Below, piece after piece: positions 11,650 through 22,207 of a stretch of DNA of 64,000 bases. The number at the start of each line of letters is the position of its first letter. Position 1 is the stretch's first letter. The notes beneath the pieces are model-generated. The model did not search any database. It saw only the letters and a program-made list of their open reading frames with translations, and was not told where the DNA came from. Source of the DNA: Asparagopsis taxiformis (lineage: Eukaryota; Rhodophyta; Florideophyceae; Bonnemaisoniales; Bonnemaisoniaceae); assembly GCA_030407315.1 (NCBI GenBank), contig JALQPE010003280.1:1-64000 (forward strand). The letters run 5' to 3'. Made by a program: the position numbers and the translations under genes.

Positions 11650-13578
11650 ATGTCCGAACGTGCGCGTCAACACGCCGCCCATCTACAACCGCGCAAGCCA
11701 CGACTAGCCCCTCCCTATGCCGTCTTCCCAGAGCCATCTCCCTATGTCGCCCCGACGCCAGCCACCCCGACTTCGCCCGCCTCCGACCTGCAGTCGACCC
11801 CGACGCAAACCTCCTCGACCGCCTCCTCTGCGCTCGCCTACGACTACTTCAACTGGCACGCGCAAAGCACCGTTCCCGCCGACATTTCCACCCCCGCCCC
11901 AGTCTGCGGCCACGACGACGACTTTCACGCACAGCACGACGCCCAACTAGGCACCTGGTACTCCATTGCGCGCGGCTTCTCGACCCCACTGGGTGATCGC
12001 TATTTTCCGGAACAGCTCGCCGTCACCCGACGCGCTCGCCGTCGCACACGCACCACCGCGAGAAGAGCGCGCGTCTATGCAGACGCTTCCGCCGCCGCAT
12101 CCACCGACCCCGTACAGTCGCGCGACGCGCCCGCTTCGCATGATGCTGATGCACAAGCGCGTTCGTCCCATGTCGGCAATTTCGTTGATCGATTGTCTTT
12201 GAATACATTGTCTAACGCTTCGTCATCATCGTTGCATCCGATGGATGAAGACTCTGAAAGTTCAATTTCGGATGATGATAGTTCAACGGCTTCTGTCTCC
12301 GACTCGGATGATAATTGTGAAAAGTATACCGGTGATCGTTTCGTGAGATATAATATTGCACATAATATGACGCCATACACATCGGTTGTTTCCTCTGCGT
12401 CCCAAGAACCACTCCATGATTCCGAGGCCGAAATTACCGCAGAGCATGCCGCAAACGGCACAGATATTCAGGGTATCCCGTGGGGGTCGCTCACGTTTTC
12501 TCGCGAGGATTATCGCGCTACTCGCCTCCGCGAACATAGTCGTCGAGATTCACAGGAATCTATCGAGGGCCTCCGTGACCTTGTGAAGGAACCGCGCAAG
12601 GGTGCTCGTTTCTACAACTTTTTCAGGAACACGCGTCGTGTGAAATGTACTATTGTGCATTTTCAGCTGCGAAATCTAGCGTGGGCTACTTCTAAACACG
12701 ATGTGTTCGTTATGCATGACGCGGCGGTTGTGCACTGGGACGCCGCGGCCAAGCGGAAGAACCAGGTGTTGGACCTGAGTGGCTCGAGTACAGCTGTCGC
12801 CAGTGGACTTGGAATGGTACAGATATCCACAATGATTGCGAAGAACGAGCTCGTGATTGCTGGTGGATTCTATGGGGAAATGGTTGCGAAGAATCTCAAG
12901 TCGGGTACCATTATACACAACAAGCGGATTACGTATGACGAGAACGCGATCACCAATGCGATTGACATATTTGAGAACAGCATTATGACGAGCAACAACG
13001 ACTGCTACGTGCGTTGTTTCGACATGTCGACGTTCAAGCAGCGGGCATCGTTTCAGTTTTCGTCTGCGGTGAACCATGCGACGCGGCAACCGGAAGGAAA
13101 GATGGTTGCAGTTGCGGGAGACGAGAACCAAATCCAGGTGATTGATGGGGACAGCGGTGACCGGATTGCACAATTACACGGGCATGAGCACTACTCGTTT
13201 GCGACGGGGTGGCATCCGGGAGGGCGGATGTTTGCAACGGGATCGCAGGATCGGACATGTCGGGTGTGGGATGTGCGAAATATGTCGCGGTCACTGAGTG
13301 TGCTGGGTGCGCATACGGGTGCGGTGCGGTCGTTGAGATTTTCGTCGTGCGGGCGATTCTTGGTGATTGCGGAGCCGTTGGACTTTGTGCACATATTTGA
13401 TGTGAATCGGGGAGAGTTTGATACGTGCCAAGAGGTGGATCTGTTTGGGGAGATTGCCGGCATTGCTCTGACACCGAGTGCGGAGGCGTTGTACATTGCG
13501 GTGAGTGATCGGACGTATTCGAGTTTGATTGAGTACGAACGAAAGACGAGTTCAATGAAGTCTGAGATGATATTTTGA
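11650..13578 (+). CDS. WD40 repeat protein A (S. pombe C2A9.03-like family), long form
   Basis: This 642-residue protein has two parts. The first about 240 residues are low complexity (Pro/Ser/Thr, then Arg-rich, then an acidic Ser/Asp tract). The C-terminal about 390 residues match an uncharacterised eukaryotic WD-repeat family. The family signature is GIPW...REDYRATRL, followed by a beta-propeller with repeats such as TGSQDRTCRVWDVRNMS and a C-terminal Asp-Leu-Phe-Gly-Glu blade. Function is unknown; WD propellers usually scaffold complexes. I use the ATG at 11650; the open frame upstream of it is not convincing. The segment 12394-13540 is almost base-for-base identical to paralog B, while paralog C is diverged. 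B and C lack the long N-terminal extension. Confidence 0.72.
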   Translation: MSERARQHAAHLQPRKPRLAPPYAVFPEPSPYVAPTPATPTSPASDLQSTPTQTSSTASSALAYDYFNWHAQSTVPADISTPAPVCGHDDDFHAQHDAQLGTWYSIARGFSTPLGDRYFPEQLAVTRRARRRTRTTARRARVYADASAAASTDPVQSRDAPASHDADAQARSSHVGNFVDRLSLNTLSNASSSSLHPMDEDSESSISDDDSSTASVSDSDDNCEKYTGDRFVRYNIAHNMTPYTSVVSSASQEPLHDSEAEITAEHAANGTDIQGIPWGSLTFSREDYRATRLREHSRRDSQESIEGLRDLVKEPRKGARFYNFFRNTRRVKCTIVHFQLRNLAWATSKHDVFVMHDAAVVHWDAAAKRKNQVLDLSGSSTAVASGLGMVQISTMIAKNELVIAGGFYGEMVAKNLKSGTIIHNKRITYDENAITNAIDIFENSIMTSNNDCYVRCFDMSTFKQRASFQFSSAVNHATRQPEGKMVAVAGDENQIQVIDGDSGDRIAQLHGHEHYSFATGWHPGGRMFATGSQDRTCRVWDVRNMSRSLSVLGAHTGAVRSLRFSSCGRFLVIAEPLDFVHIFDVNRGEFDTCQEVDLFGEIAGIALTPSAEALYIAVSDRTYSSLIEYERKTSSMKSEMIF

Positions 13579-14089
13579 GGATGTATGGTATGCTAGAGAT
13601 AGAGATGGAGATGAATTGAACTATGTGATCTGCGAATAATGTTGATGTTAAAGAGCGTTAGATGCCTATTCTTCATCAGCATGCGCCCAATCGTCGAATC
13701 CAGCTGTTGGACAATGTGACCTTTCTACAGGCGCCGTGTCCAGGGAGCCCAGGAACATCGCAACGATTAGATAGTCACAGGCACCGAATAGATTTTCTGG
13801 GACTAATTTTATGGCCGACCGACAGACGCCCGCTTATTGGTCAATGGGCTGGCCTACGTGTCATACTTCTGCTGTTCGCTGTCCGAATGGAACATTTGTC
13901 GATACGGGCGTTTCATTCATTTGCTGATCTCGCCCAAACAAATCGTCTAATTTGCCGCAGGGGATATCTCCAGCGTGACCATTTCCAATCACCTATCATG
14001 TCGCCGATCGCAGCTTACATATCCCCCCAACTCCCTCTCCGTCACCGCAATTGTCGCAAACTTGAGTTGGCGACGTGTCCACTTCACAA
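13579..14089. other. Intergenic, WD40 A / FIST-ankyrin A
   Basis: About 510 bp. A 153-codon plus-strand ORF (13662-14123) overlaps the next gene and has no coherent composition. No other signal was seen. Confidence 0.45.
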
Positions 14090-15255
14090 ATGTCGCCCCG
14101 TTTCACCCCCGCCCCAGCTATGATTCAGCGACCAGATGCAGACGGCCCCCCTAACCTAGACGCTTTCTTCGATTCAAAGTCAAGATCCCTCGGTACACAA
14201 GGCGCCCCCATTTCCCTCGCTACTGCTCGCACTCTTACCTCCAATTTCCCCTCCCCCGCCGACGCCGCCCTCGCAGCACTCCAAACGGCCTCACAAAACC
14301 TCGACGCTCCACCACAACTATGCCACGTCACAATTTCTCTCGATGTAGACCCCTCACCTGTCACCGATGCCCTCTATGATTCCATCCCTTCCATGTTTGT
14401 CATAGGACGCTCGGTGAATAAAAAGGACTCGGTTGGAACCATTGAGGTGTTGCTATTGCGGTCGGACTCGCCGGGTGGAATTGCAGTGTCTAGTTCCTCC
14501 GAGGCGGTGGAAGAAGCTGCCGGAGACGCTGGCGTGGCCATGGCGGCTCGACGTGCAGCGAGCAAGGCTGCTGCGGACGCAGTGAGTAAGTTGAGCGGTG
14601 CTGATGCGTGTACGATAATGGTATTCTCATCGAGTCCGGGGCGGGAGTGCAAGAGGTGCGTGAGGCACTCGGGGAGGCAGGAGAGGGAATTGTGGCGTAT
14701 GGAGGACCTGCAGTGGGAGCGTCGGATACGGGGATGGGATGGGGACTAATTGGAGGAGAGGAGCGTTTGGTACAAGACGAGGATGTGAGGGCTGTGCAAA
14801 CGGTGCATGTAGCAGCTGTACCGGGGTCACTATCATTTTTGTTCTCGGCAGTGATTAAATCATGGGTACAACCGGCGTACGTGGAGCCGTTATCGTTTAT
14901 GTCGCCGACGTATGTGGGAGATGCGCAGATAGACTTGTTGACGGCGATTCGGTACGACGATTGGGAGAAGTTTATCTGGTGTATTGAAGGGGAGGGAGTG
15001 GACGTGAATACGAAATGGGTGAACAAGCAGAACCAATCGCCGTTATTGGCGGCATGTGCTCGTGGAAGAATTGATATGATTAGGTATCTTGTGAAGCATG
15101 GTGCGGATGTTCACCACCGGAACGGAGGAGGGTATACAGCGCTGATGTACACGCAAAGGCTCGCGGGGGATTATGAAGAGTTGGTAAGGGATGTGATGGA
15201 AATTTTAAGGGATGGTGGATTGGAGGTACACAAAAGCTTGGACCGCCACGTTTGA
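14090..15255 (+). CDS. FIST-like/ankyrin-repeat protein A, one-base frame break
   Basis: About 388 residues if the frame is continuous. Residues about 40-270 resemble a FIST (F-box and intracellular signal transduction) sensor domain. The N-terminal half has PSMFVIGRS, and the C-terminal half has YGGPAVGASDTGMGWGLIGG. FIST domains are thought to bind small ligands. Residues about 285-385 carry ankyrin repeats (SPLLAACARGRIDMIRYL, HGADVHHRN). The frame is lost at the G run 14638-14641 (4 G); paralog B has 5 G there and reads through. The codon aligned with the paralog's ATG is GTG here (14075), so I start at the ATG at 14090. The ligand and role are unknown. Confidence 0.6.
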
Positions 15256-15817
15256 GGGAGAGATTCACGTAGGATGTGACCGCCAGTCGTGTACCGCAAA
15301 ATTGGTCAAAAGGCTTTCGTGGTGTGGCAATGAGAGGTCTCGCGGTCCGCTCGGAGTGGTTTCACAGCGGAGGCTGGCATCAACACTGCTCCAACGTCTT
15401 AGTGGTCAATTTGATTTGTTAAGGTTGTTTTGGAACAGCAAGTGTTGGTTCGTCGCCCGACAGACTAAACATTTGAAAGACTGTCATTAAAAACCCGCTA
15501 CCGTTGTGCAGATTCTCAGATTTCGTGACGGTCACACGGAGGTCACACCAAATACGGCGCACGAATCGGACAAGTGTCCTTTTGAATTGAAATGTTGAAT
15601 TGTGCATCAAATAAGAAATGTCCAAGTGTCGTCTTCAGTAATTTGCTTGTACCATTTCGAGTGAGCAATTATTCTCGGTTGTTTGTATTTACGACCGGGG
15701 CAAAATGGCACATGGAACTGTAATTTGCTCGACAACTTTCGCACATCACGGAGAATGGATCGCCCCATCAAAACGCTAGTTATGTCTTGAGATGCAAACA
15801 CGTTCGCCAATCACACC
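15256..15817. other. Intergenic, FIST-ankyrin A / aldo-keto reductase
   Basis: About 560 bp with only short ORFs on either strand. No repeat or RNA gene was recognised. Confidence 0.45.
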
Positions 15818-17068
15818 ATGCGCTGCTGCATCCCCAACCTCATCCGTGCGCTTCATAATTCGCCGACCGCAGTGATCGCCCCGTCGAGGTCTCTGCGCCA
15901 TCTCCAGCACCGTCGTTCGCTGATTCACACCGTCGCCACAATGAAGTACAACAACTTGGGCAGTTCCGACATGCTTGTCTCAGAAGTATGTCTCGGCACG
16001 ATGACATGGGGTGTGCAAAACAGCGAGGAGGAAGCTCATCAGCAGCTCGACTATGCCATTAATGAGCGCGGCGTCAACTTTATCGACACGGCTGAATATT
16101 ACCCAGTTCCGCCCATGGCGCCTGGATGGAAGCCAGGTAGAACCGAAGAATACATCGGAACTTATCTCGCACGTCACCCCGACCTTCGTCAGAAACTTAT
16201 CATCGCGACAAAGGTCGTTGGCTTTGCACCAAATTCTGCTGTAGTTGCCAATCGTTTCCCGGGAAGGTATGAAAATGGCGAATATCCAGATGGTCGTCTT
16301 GATCAGCAATCCATTCGTGAAGCATGTGACGCCAGCTTGAAGAGGCTGCAGACAGACTATATTGATCTCTACCAATTGCATTGGCCCGATCGATACGTTC
16401 CTCTGTTCGGATCGTACCAGTATATGATTGAGAACGAGAGAGAGAGTATCCCGTTCAAGGAAACTTTGCTGGGACTCAAGTCGTTGTTGGATGCGGGTAA
16501 GATTAGATCGTACGGTCTATCCAATGAAACCACGTTCGGTGTTGCAGAGATTGTGCGCGCGGCAGATGAGCTCGGTATGCCGAGACCAATTACCATCCAA
16601 AATTCGTTCAGTTTACTGGATCGAAGGTTTGAAACGGAGCTTGCAGAAGCATGTTCGCCCTCTCATTATAACATTGGCTTGTTGCCATGGTCCATTCTTG
16701 CTGGTGGTACGCTCTCTGGAAAGTACCTGGAAAAGGTCGATGAGAATGGCGACTCACTCGATGGTTCATTGGACAGCGCAAGGCATGTCAAGTGGAAAAA
16801 CTTTATGTCTCGCTATCATTGTAAACCCGCAGTTGCCGCCACCGCACAGTACAAGGTGGTCGCCGACAAGGCTGGTATATCATTGGCGACGCTTGCTCAG
16901 GCATTTTGTAAGACAAGGTTTTTCATCCCATCATCTATTATTGGTGCGACGTCTATCGAACAGCTCAAGGAAAATATTGATGCTTTCGAGGTTGAGTTGA
17001 GCGAGACTACTCTAGCCGAAATTGATCGCGTTCATTTTTCGAATAAGGATATGGTTGCTCATGACTAA
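15818..17068 (+). CDS. NADP(H)-dependent aldo-keto reductase, Tas-like
   Basis: This 416-residue TIM-barrel oxidoreductase would reduce aldehydes or ketones with NADPH. The catalytic tetrad is visible: Asp and Tyr in NFIDTAEYY (about 86-94), Lys in IIATKVVGF and His in LYQLHWPDR. The cofactor region is IGLLPWSILAGGTLSGKY and SSIIGATSIEQLKENI. The first about 40 residues are basic and Ser/Leu/His-rich without acids, before the conserved start MKYNNLGSSDM. This could be a mitochondrial or plastid leader, or the internal ATG may be used. The family also occurs in bacteria (Tas/YgdS) and plants; the physiological substrate is unknown. It lies between the FIST-ankyrin gene and the transposon cluster. 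Confidence 0.85.
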   Translation: MRCCIPNLIRALHNSPTAVIAPSRSLRHLQHRRSLIHTVATMKYNNLGSSDMLVSEVCLGTMTWGVQNSEEEAHQQLDYAINERGVNFIDTAEYYPVPPMAPGWKPGRTEEYIGTYLARHPDLRQKLIIATKVVGFAPNSAVVANRFPGRYENGEYPDGRLDQQSIREACDASLKRLQTDYIDLYQLHWPDRYVPLFGSYQYMIENERESIPFKETLLGLKSLLDAGKIRSYGLSNETTFGVAEIVRAADELGMPRPITIQNSFSLLDRRFETELAEACSPSHYNIGLLPWSILAGGTLSGKYLEKVDENGDSLDGSLDSARHVKWKNFMSRYHCKPAVAATAQYKVVADKAGISLATLAQAFCKTRFFIPSSIIGATSIEQLKENIDAFEVELSETTLAEIDRVHFSNKDMVAHD

Positions 17069-17804
17069 GTAGGCGATGAATAATGGAAAGTATAGCTATG
17101 GACTATTCGTCAAATATAGATACTACACGTGGAATCCTTCTTCGTGTAGACACGAGAGCCAACTATTTGTTTTTGAATGAACAGATCACATCGGTGCCCC
17201 ACGCAATAAACTCGGTGCAGTATCACACCCTGTGCAAAAGTTACTTCCTCGTTCGCAATCGATGAATTAAACTACTAGTCGCAAATTGGCTAAGTTTTTT
17301 GAACGAGGATTGGGACTGGCAATCTTGGGCTGTGCCGCTTCTGATGTTGTCTGCGTCCTATAAGGCTAATAGGACGAGGGTGATGTTCTTTTTTGGAAGA
17401 CTCATCCTCATGGAACTGGCCTCCTCGTGGCAGCAGACGGGGAGTCTTCGGACGAGCTAACAGTTCCAGCGATAATCGGCTGCGTCATTCCTGGTAAGTA
17501 AGCCTTGCCTTAGGCTGAGGAAACAGGTCTGGGCAGTCGAGGTCTGTGAGGGAACTCCGGACTGATGACACTGTGTGCAGCAAGGGTCGACTACTCTCGT
17601 AGAAGGTTTCCCGCAAGGGGGAGTGGAAGCGAAGTAGCGATTACGAGGCTGCTGTCGGGGTGCCGGCAGTAGTGACGGGCTGGCCTATTTAGGCGGTGCA
17701 CGGCCCGGGGGCAGCCCCCCACCACCAACGCACGGACGATCGAGGCAGGTCTTTAAACAGCCGAGCGGGGGCCGGATTGAGCATGCCGGTCCCGGGGACA
17801 AATT
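17069..17804 (+). other. Non-coding leader of the DIRS-like element and flanking DNA
   Basis: The first about 230 bp belong to the 3' side of the aldo-keto reductase. From about 17300 the sequence becomes GC-rich and free of convincing ORFs. It includes a small perfect inverted repeat (GTCCTAT...ATAGGAC near 17357-17377). It is the probable 5' untranslated or terminal part of the element, but the exact boundary is not determinable by eye. Confidence 0.4.
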
Positions 17805-18097
17805 ATGCTTCGAAAATATCAAACACTGAAAGCCCTGGTGGAGGCTCGAAAAACACTAAACCTGGAGGAAATTTGTGAGGTTCTTGCTTCAGGTTTGTCC
17901 GAGAATGAGGAATTCGTGAGGAGCGCATCTGCGAACCACAAGAAAACCTTAGCCAAAACCTTGAGAGAGAAATTAAAGGAAAAAGGGTTACCCGACGAGT
18001 CGGGTTTGAACCCAGAAGAATTATTCATTAAGCTGGCGACAGCTTATCCCAAAGTACTACCCCTCAGCGATGGGGGGAAGTGTTGGGAAATGAGGGT

Positions 18098-18469
18098 TGT
18101 AGACAATCGAGGTTGTGAGATGGAATGTTTACTGCTGATGCCCTCCTCCTTCTTTCATTCTGGGTTTGTCAAGGGCTCTATTTATACTAAACTGCTTTGA
18201 TGAGCGGTCGCTATCCACAACCGTTCAGCGTGTAATCGTGGGTAACACTAATGTGTATGATAACCCAGTTTGATTAGACCCTTACTCTCAATGATCTACT
18301 AACTTGGCCTTCTTAATACGGTTCTCTGTCCGTATGTGTCCTATTATTTGTGCACACACTGTACCGGATGCACTACCCTTACTATTCGTGGGTGGCAAGT
18401 GCTATTCGTATTTCAATTCTCGATTGTTATGCCAGCTCATAACACGCAAAGCGTGCAAAGCGTGTTACA
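18098..18469 (-). repeat. 3' LTR of the gypsy element
   Basis: This 372-bp sequence begins TGTAGACA and ends GTGTTACA on the plus strand. It is repeated at 23194-23565 with no mismatch noticed. It lies downstream of pol in the element's orientation. Confidence 0.95.
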
Positions 18470-18480
18470 CTGCCCCAATG
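18470..18480 (-). promoter_or_regulatory. Candidate polypurine tract of the gypsy element
   Basis: The minus-strand purine-rich TTGGGGCAG lies immediately upstream of the 3' LTR, where plus-strand DNA synthesis would be primed. It is assigned by position and composition. Confidence 0.4.
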
Positions 18481-18505
18481 GTCTGGAACGTTTTTGTTCA
18501 GATCA

Positions 18506-21500
18506 TTAGTTTCTCATACCCACTTGGACACTCGCTTCCTTGACCAATTTGGTCTGTTTTTGCGACATCAAGAACTGTTCCACCATATCCGGTATGTCCT
18601 CGTGTAACTTTAGCAATGGTTCCCATGTATAATCCGCGACATCTGGTAAACCCTGCCATTCTACCTGAATGAATTTGGAAGTTCCTATAGTGCGCAATGC
18701 GTGTAGCTTTTCTGCCTCCTCATATGTTGCTTCCGAGTGTTCTGCGTGACGTATTAGCGCATCTGAAGCCTCAATATCCTCTGGACTAGACATATATATC
18801 TGCATTCGCGTTGCGTGTACTCGTTCTGTTTTTCCATCCACCAGACCAGTAACTTCATATACTAATGGATGCAGTATTCTCGTCACTCGCCTTGGACCGG
18901 TCCATTTGAAAAGAAGCTTGTGTCCTTTCTCATGCGGTCTTTTGACGAGAACAAAATCTCCTAGAGTGAAACTGGGAGTGATAACCTTGGTGTGCTTGTT
19001 ATGAGCATGTATCTGCCTTGCTCTTTCGGCGCTTACTCTGTCTGATACATTTTTGTGCACATTTTCGATAGCTTTTTGCAGTTCATCCAGATTGGTGATT
19101 GTGCCAATTTTGTTGCGAGTTAAATCTCCTCCATGTATGAATCGGAGATCGCCTTGTAGAGAGCTGTCACGTGTGGGCCTGATGCCTGTCATTACTTGTA
19201 GTGGGGTACGACATGTATTGTCTTCGTTCATCCCCAACCTCGCCACCGGTGATTCGTTAAGCACAACTTGTACCATATTGATAATTTTTGGCCAGTCCTG
19301 TGGCGCTAGTTTCAGCTCGGATAACAATGCGCGTATTGTCCTCAACACCTCGCGACAGCATCTTTCGACAGTGCCGTTTGCCCACGGACTATAAGCGGTG
19401 ATAAATTGATGTTTGATACCGCAATCTTCTGCAATGTTTTTCATTACAGCGTTCTTAAAATGACTTCCTTGATCCGATACCCACACTCTCATTTTGGAGA
19501 AAGTAGTGATCCAGCGAATAATTTCGGTGGCCACTACTTCAGCGTTGGCGTTTCTAGCGGGACACAGCCAAGTGTACGATGACAAGTCGTCTTTGATGAT
19601 TAATGCATACTTTAAGCCTTCCATTCCATGTCCAAGGTACAGGAAGTCGAAGTGTACTACTTCATTCGGCTTCTGGGCTGAAATTGTACCTGATAAGGGA
19701 CGAGGAACTCTCTCCCCAGAACGAGAGGTCAGGCAGTGGATGCAAGCTCTGACGAACTCCTTGCAATCGTCTTCCAGCGTCTTCCAATAGTACTGCTCTT
19801 TGAGAATACATTTGGTGGCGTGCGATCCTCTGTGTCCGCTTCTTCCACAATGAGCAATCACCAGAATTTGGGATTGTAACTCCAGATCTTGTTCAGGGAT
19901 CCAAACCTTTTCATTCATCGTCCATACTGCCCCTGGGATTTTTTTTGCGTTCTTTGGTACTGATTGTTCGTGATGTGTTTGGGAGTTACGCACCGCATCG
20001 ATTGTCGGCCATACAAAATCGTCATCGAAAGGTGATCGGACAATGTCTTTGGGTGTCTCTATGTTTCGTACCCTGCGTATTGCAGAGCGCTTCCCTCTAT
20101 AGCCTGCTAGCCAGCGTGTCATTATATCTGGCATGACATTGTTTATGCCAGCAATATGCTCAATAGTGTAAGCAAACTTGGAGAGATGCAATGCCCATCT
20201 CTGCACTTTGGAGACTACGTGTCGTCCCAGTGCTGGCTCCAATGATAGCGGGTTGAACACGAACAGCAGGTTCTTGTGATCAGTGTACACGTGTATAGGT
20301 CTCTCTGTGAGAAGTAGGTAGTCCAGTTTCTTAAAAACTTGCAGTATTGCAAATGCTTCTTTTTCGAAGGTGGACCAGTTTTTCTCCGCATTTTTAAATT
20401 CTGAACTGAGGAAAGCCAAAGGATTGTGTCTTTGGTTCCCAATCTCCTTGTCCAGATCTTTGCTGTCGCATTGTGTCACTACAGCAGCCCAATGTGTATC
20501 CGATGCGTCTGTGAAGACACATGTCTCTTTTGCGTTATCTGGGTGTGACAATGTTACTGCGTTTCGCAAGCTGTCTTGAATAGATGTGAACGAATCGTCA
20601 TGCTTTGCTCCCCAAGACAGCTTGTGTAAAGGAATATTTTTGATAGCTCGCGTTGTACGTCTACCTGCTTTTGAATATGCGGCCTCCAATATGTCTCTTA
20701 ATGGTTGGATGCGTGCTGCGAAGTCTGGAACTGCTTGGGACATCCATTGTATACAGTATACGTATTGGGACAGTTCCCCAGCTGTCTGTGGTGTTTGCAC
20801 ATCCTTAAGACCGCTTAACCGTCTCGGGTCGAACTGTATTCCGCTGGCGGATATTATTCGGCCACACCAGTGGAGCGTTTTAGAAAATAAGATGCTCTTG
20901 CGGGCAGAGACTTTGAGTCCGTGTTTCCTGCATATTGCTAGGAATTTTTCAAGTCCCTGTAGTAGTCCTTCCTCGTTTGCATGATGTAGAGCGAAGTCAT
21001 CCAACCATGCTTTAACCATGTGTTGCAGTTCACTAAACAACGGTTGTACACGGCACTGGAAATTACTTCCAGAGTTTCGTCCACCTTGTAATGTGCGTAG
21101 GGACACCCAGGTCGCTTCTGGGGTCATAAATGCATGAGCTTCCTGTGTATCCTTATCTGCAGGTAGTTGCCAGTACCCACTTGTAAAGTCAATTGACGCG
21201 AATACCGAACTATTTGCCATATCGGAGAACTCGCTGGGAATGTGTGGCATCGGCCATGCCATGGGCTGTGTACAAGCATTCACAGGCCCCAGATCGAAAG
21301 TAATCCTGTATTTGTTCGTTTCAGGTTTGGCCACTAAGAGTGGAGCTGCAGCCCATGCTGAGTTTGGATATTTCTTAATGAATCCAAACCTCTCCGCCCG
21401 GTCCGTGAAAGATTTGATATAGGCGCGTTGAGCTGTTGAGTAGTGTCTCACTTTGGTTTTGACAGGTTTGCTGCCCTTCTTGAGCTTAATTCTCATTGGT

Positions 21501-22207
21501 TCCACTGATGCTGGCGGATCTTGTCCCAACCTGCAGCGTAGCACGTCCTTGTATTCGCTTATAATGTGTCGTAATTTTTGTTCTCCTTTCTTAGATATTC
21601 CTTCTTTGATGGCAGCCTGTATCATTGTCTCGCAAGCTTCGTTAATTTCTATAGTTGTGTCATTTCCGAGCTCCATATCATCATCTTCGTCGTCTGCGTC
21701 TGAATGGAATAGCCCAGTATTAGCATACACGTGTGCGATGGAACCCTTTTCATATTCATCCATTGGGAGTATTGCTCCCACATCTACGTCACCGTTGAAC
21801 CTCGCGCTTGCTGCCGCAAGCATCTCTTTTGCATCCAGTCCTAGTGCTGCTAGCAATTGACGGCTCAGTAACTGATCTTTCACGGGCCTTGTAGCCACGT
21901 GGAATGTTACGTTCCGTAGGGTTAGAGAAGTTCCATGTCTGATTAGCAATTCGATATTTAGAGTTGCTTGCCGGTCGCATTCAACATATATGCGTTTTCC
22001 TTGAATGTCTTGCTCAACAGCGAGGTCATACTTGCGCGGGGTTGCAAATTTATTGCAAGTTACACTTGCACCTCGCGCAAGTAGAGTATTGAGGAGTGAT
22101 GGGCACATTAAATTGATGTCTGATCCTATATCAGGGCATAAAACTCTGGTTTCCACCCCAGCGAATATAGTTCGCAGAGTTGCACTCTCATCGAGTTTTT
22201 CTGGCAT
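18506..22207 (-). CDS. Gypsy Pol polyprotein with chromodomain
   Basis: Uninterrupted 1233 residues in the order protease, RT, RNase H, integrase. A degenerate aspartic-protease site (CPDIGSD, about residue 27) replaces the usual DTG/DSG. RT shows YRITFDLGPVN (about 300) and the active-site WLDDF (about 402). RNase H starts at FTDASDTHW (about 566). Integrase has an HHCC zinc domain (about 788-850) and a DDE core (about 860-1010, with SDQGSHF). A C-terminal chromodomain (about 1165-1215) has WQGLPDVADYTWEP, which would tether integration to methylated-histone chromatin. Pol overlaps gag by 82 bp in another frame, with its own ATG. The RT subtype resembles gypsy elements common in oomycetes and algae. 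Confidence 0.9.
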   Translation of the reverse strand: MPEKLDESATLRTIFAGVETRVLCPDIGSDINLMCPSLLNTLLARGASVTCNKFATPRKYDLAVEQDIQGKRIYVECDRQATLNIELLIRHGTSLTLRNVTFHVATRPVKDQLLSRQLLAALGLDAKEMLAAASARFNGDVDVGAILPMDEYEKGSIAHVYANTGLFHSDADDEDDDMELGNDTTIEINEACETMIQAAIKEGISKKGEQKLRHIISEYKDVLRCRLGQDPPASVEPMRIKLKKGSKPVKTKVRHYSTAQRAYIKSFTDRAERFGFIKKYPNSAWAAAPLLVAKPETNKYRITFDLGPVNACTQPMAWPMPHIPSEFSDMANSSVFASIDFTSGYWQLPADKDTQEAHAFMTPEATWVSLRTLQGGRNSGSNFQCRVQPLFSELQHMVKAWLDDFALHHANEEGLLQGLEKFLAICRKHGLKVSARKSILFSKTLHWCGRIISASGIQFDPRRLSGLKDVQTPQTAGELSQYVYCIQWMSQAVPDFAARIQPLRDILEAAYSKAGRRTTRAIKNIPLHKLSWGAKHDDSFTSIQDSLRNAVTLSHPDNAKETCVFTDASDTHWAAVVTQCDSKDLDKEIGNQRHNPLAFLSSEFKNAEKNWSTFEKEAFAILQVFKKLDYLLLTERPIHVYTDHKNLLFVFNPLSLEPALGRHVVSKVQRWALHLSKFAYTIEHIAGINNVMPDIMTRWLAGYRGKRSAIRRVRNIETPKDIVRSPFDDDFVWPTIDAVRNSQTHHEQSVPKNAKKIPGAVWTMNEKVWIPEQDLELQSQILVIAHCGRSGHRGSHATKCILKEQYYWKTLEDDCKEFVRACIHCLTSRSGERVPRPLSGTISAQKPNEVVHFDFLYLGHGMEGLKYALIIKDDLSSYTWLCPARNANAEVVATEIIRWITTFSKMRVWVSDQGSHFKNAVMKNIAEDCGIKHQFITAYSPWANGTVERCCREVLRTIRALLSELKLAPQDWPKIINMVQVVLNESPVARLGMNEDNTCRTPLQVMTGIRPTRDSSLQGDLRFIHGGDLTRNKIGTITNLDELQKAIENVHKNVSDRVSAERARQIHAHNKHTKVITPSFTLGDFVLVKRPHEKGHKLLFKWTGPRRVTRILHPLVYEVTGLVDGKTERVHATRMQIYMSSPEDIEASDALIRHAEHSEATYEEAEKLHALRTIGTSKFIQVEWQGLPDVADYTWEPLLKLHEDIPDMVEQFLMSQKQTKLVKEASVQVGMRN

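Noticed and set aside
13034..13555. 173-codon ORF antisense to WD40 A, with an almost identical counterpart opposite WD40 B (27961-28482)
   Set aside because: Its conservation follows automatically from the near-identical DNA tract. The antisense protein is Pro/Ser/Thr/Gln-rich with no domain, and paralog C does not preserve it.
13662..14123. 153-codon ORF between WD40 A and FIST-ankyrin A
   Set aside because: No recognisable motif, it overlaps the FIST start, and paralog B has nothing comparable upstream.
18431..18469. Short GCGTGCAAAGCGTG-type repeats at the LTR end, considered as a CRISPR-like or satellite array
   Set aside because: Only two or three imperfect units, present once per LTR, and the genome is eukaryotic; they are simply LTR-terminal sequence.
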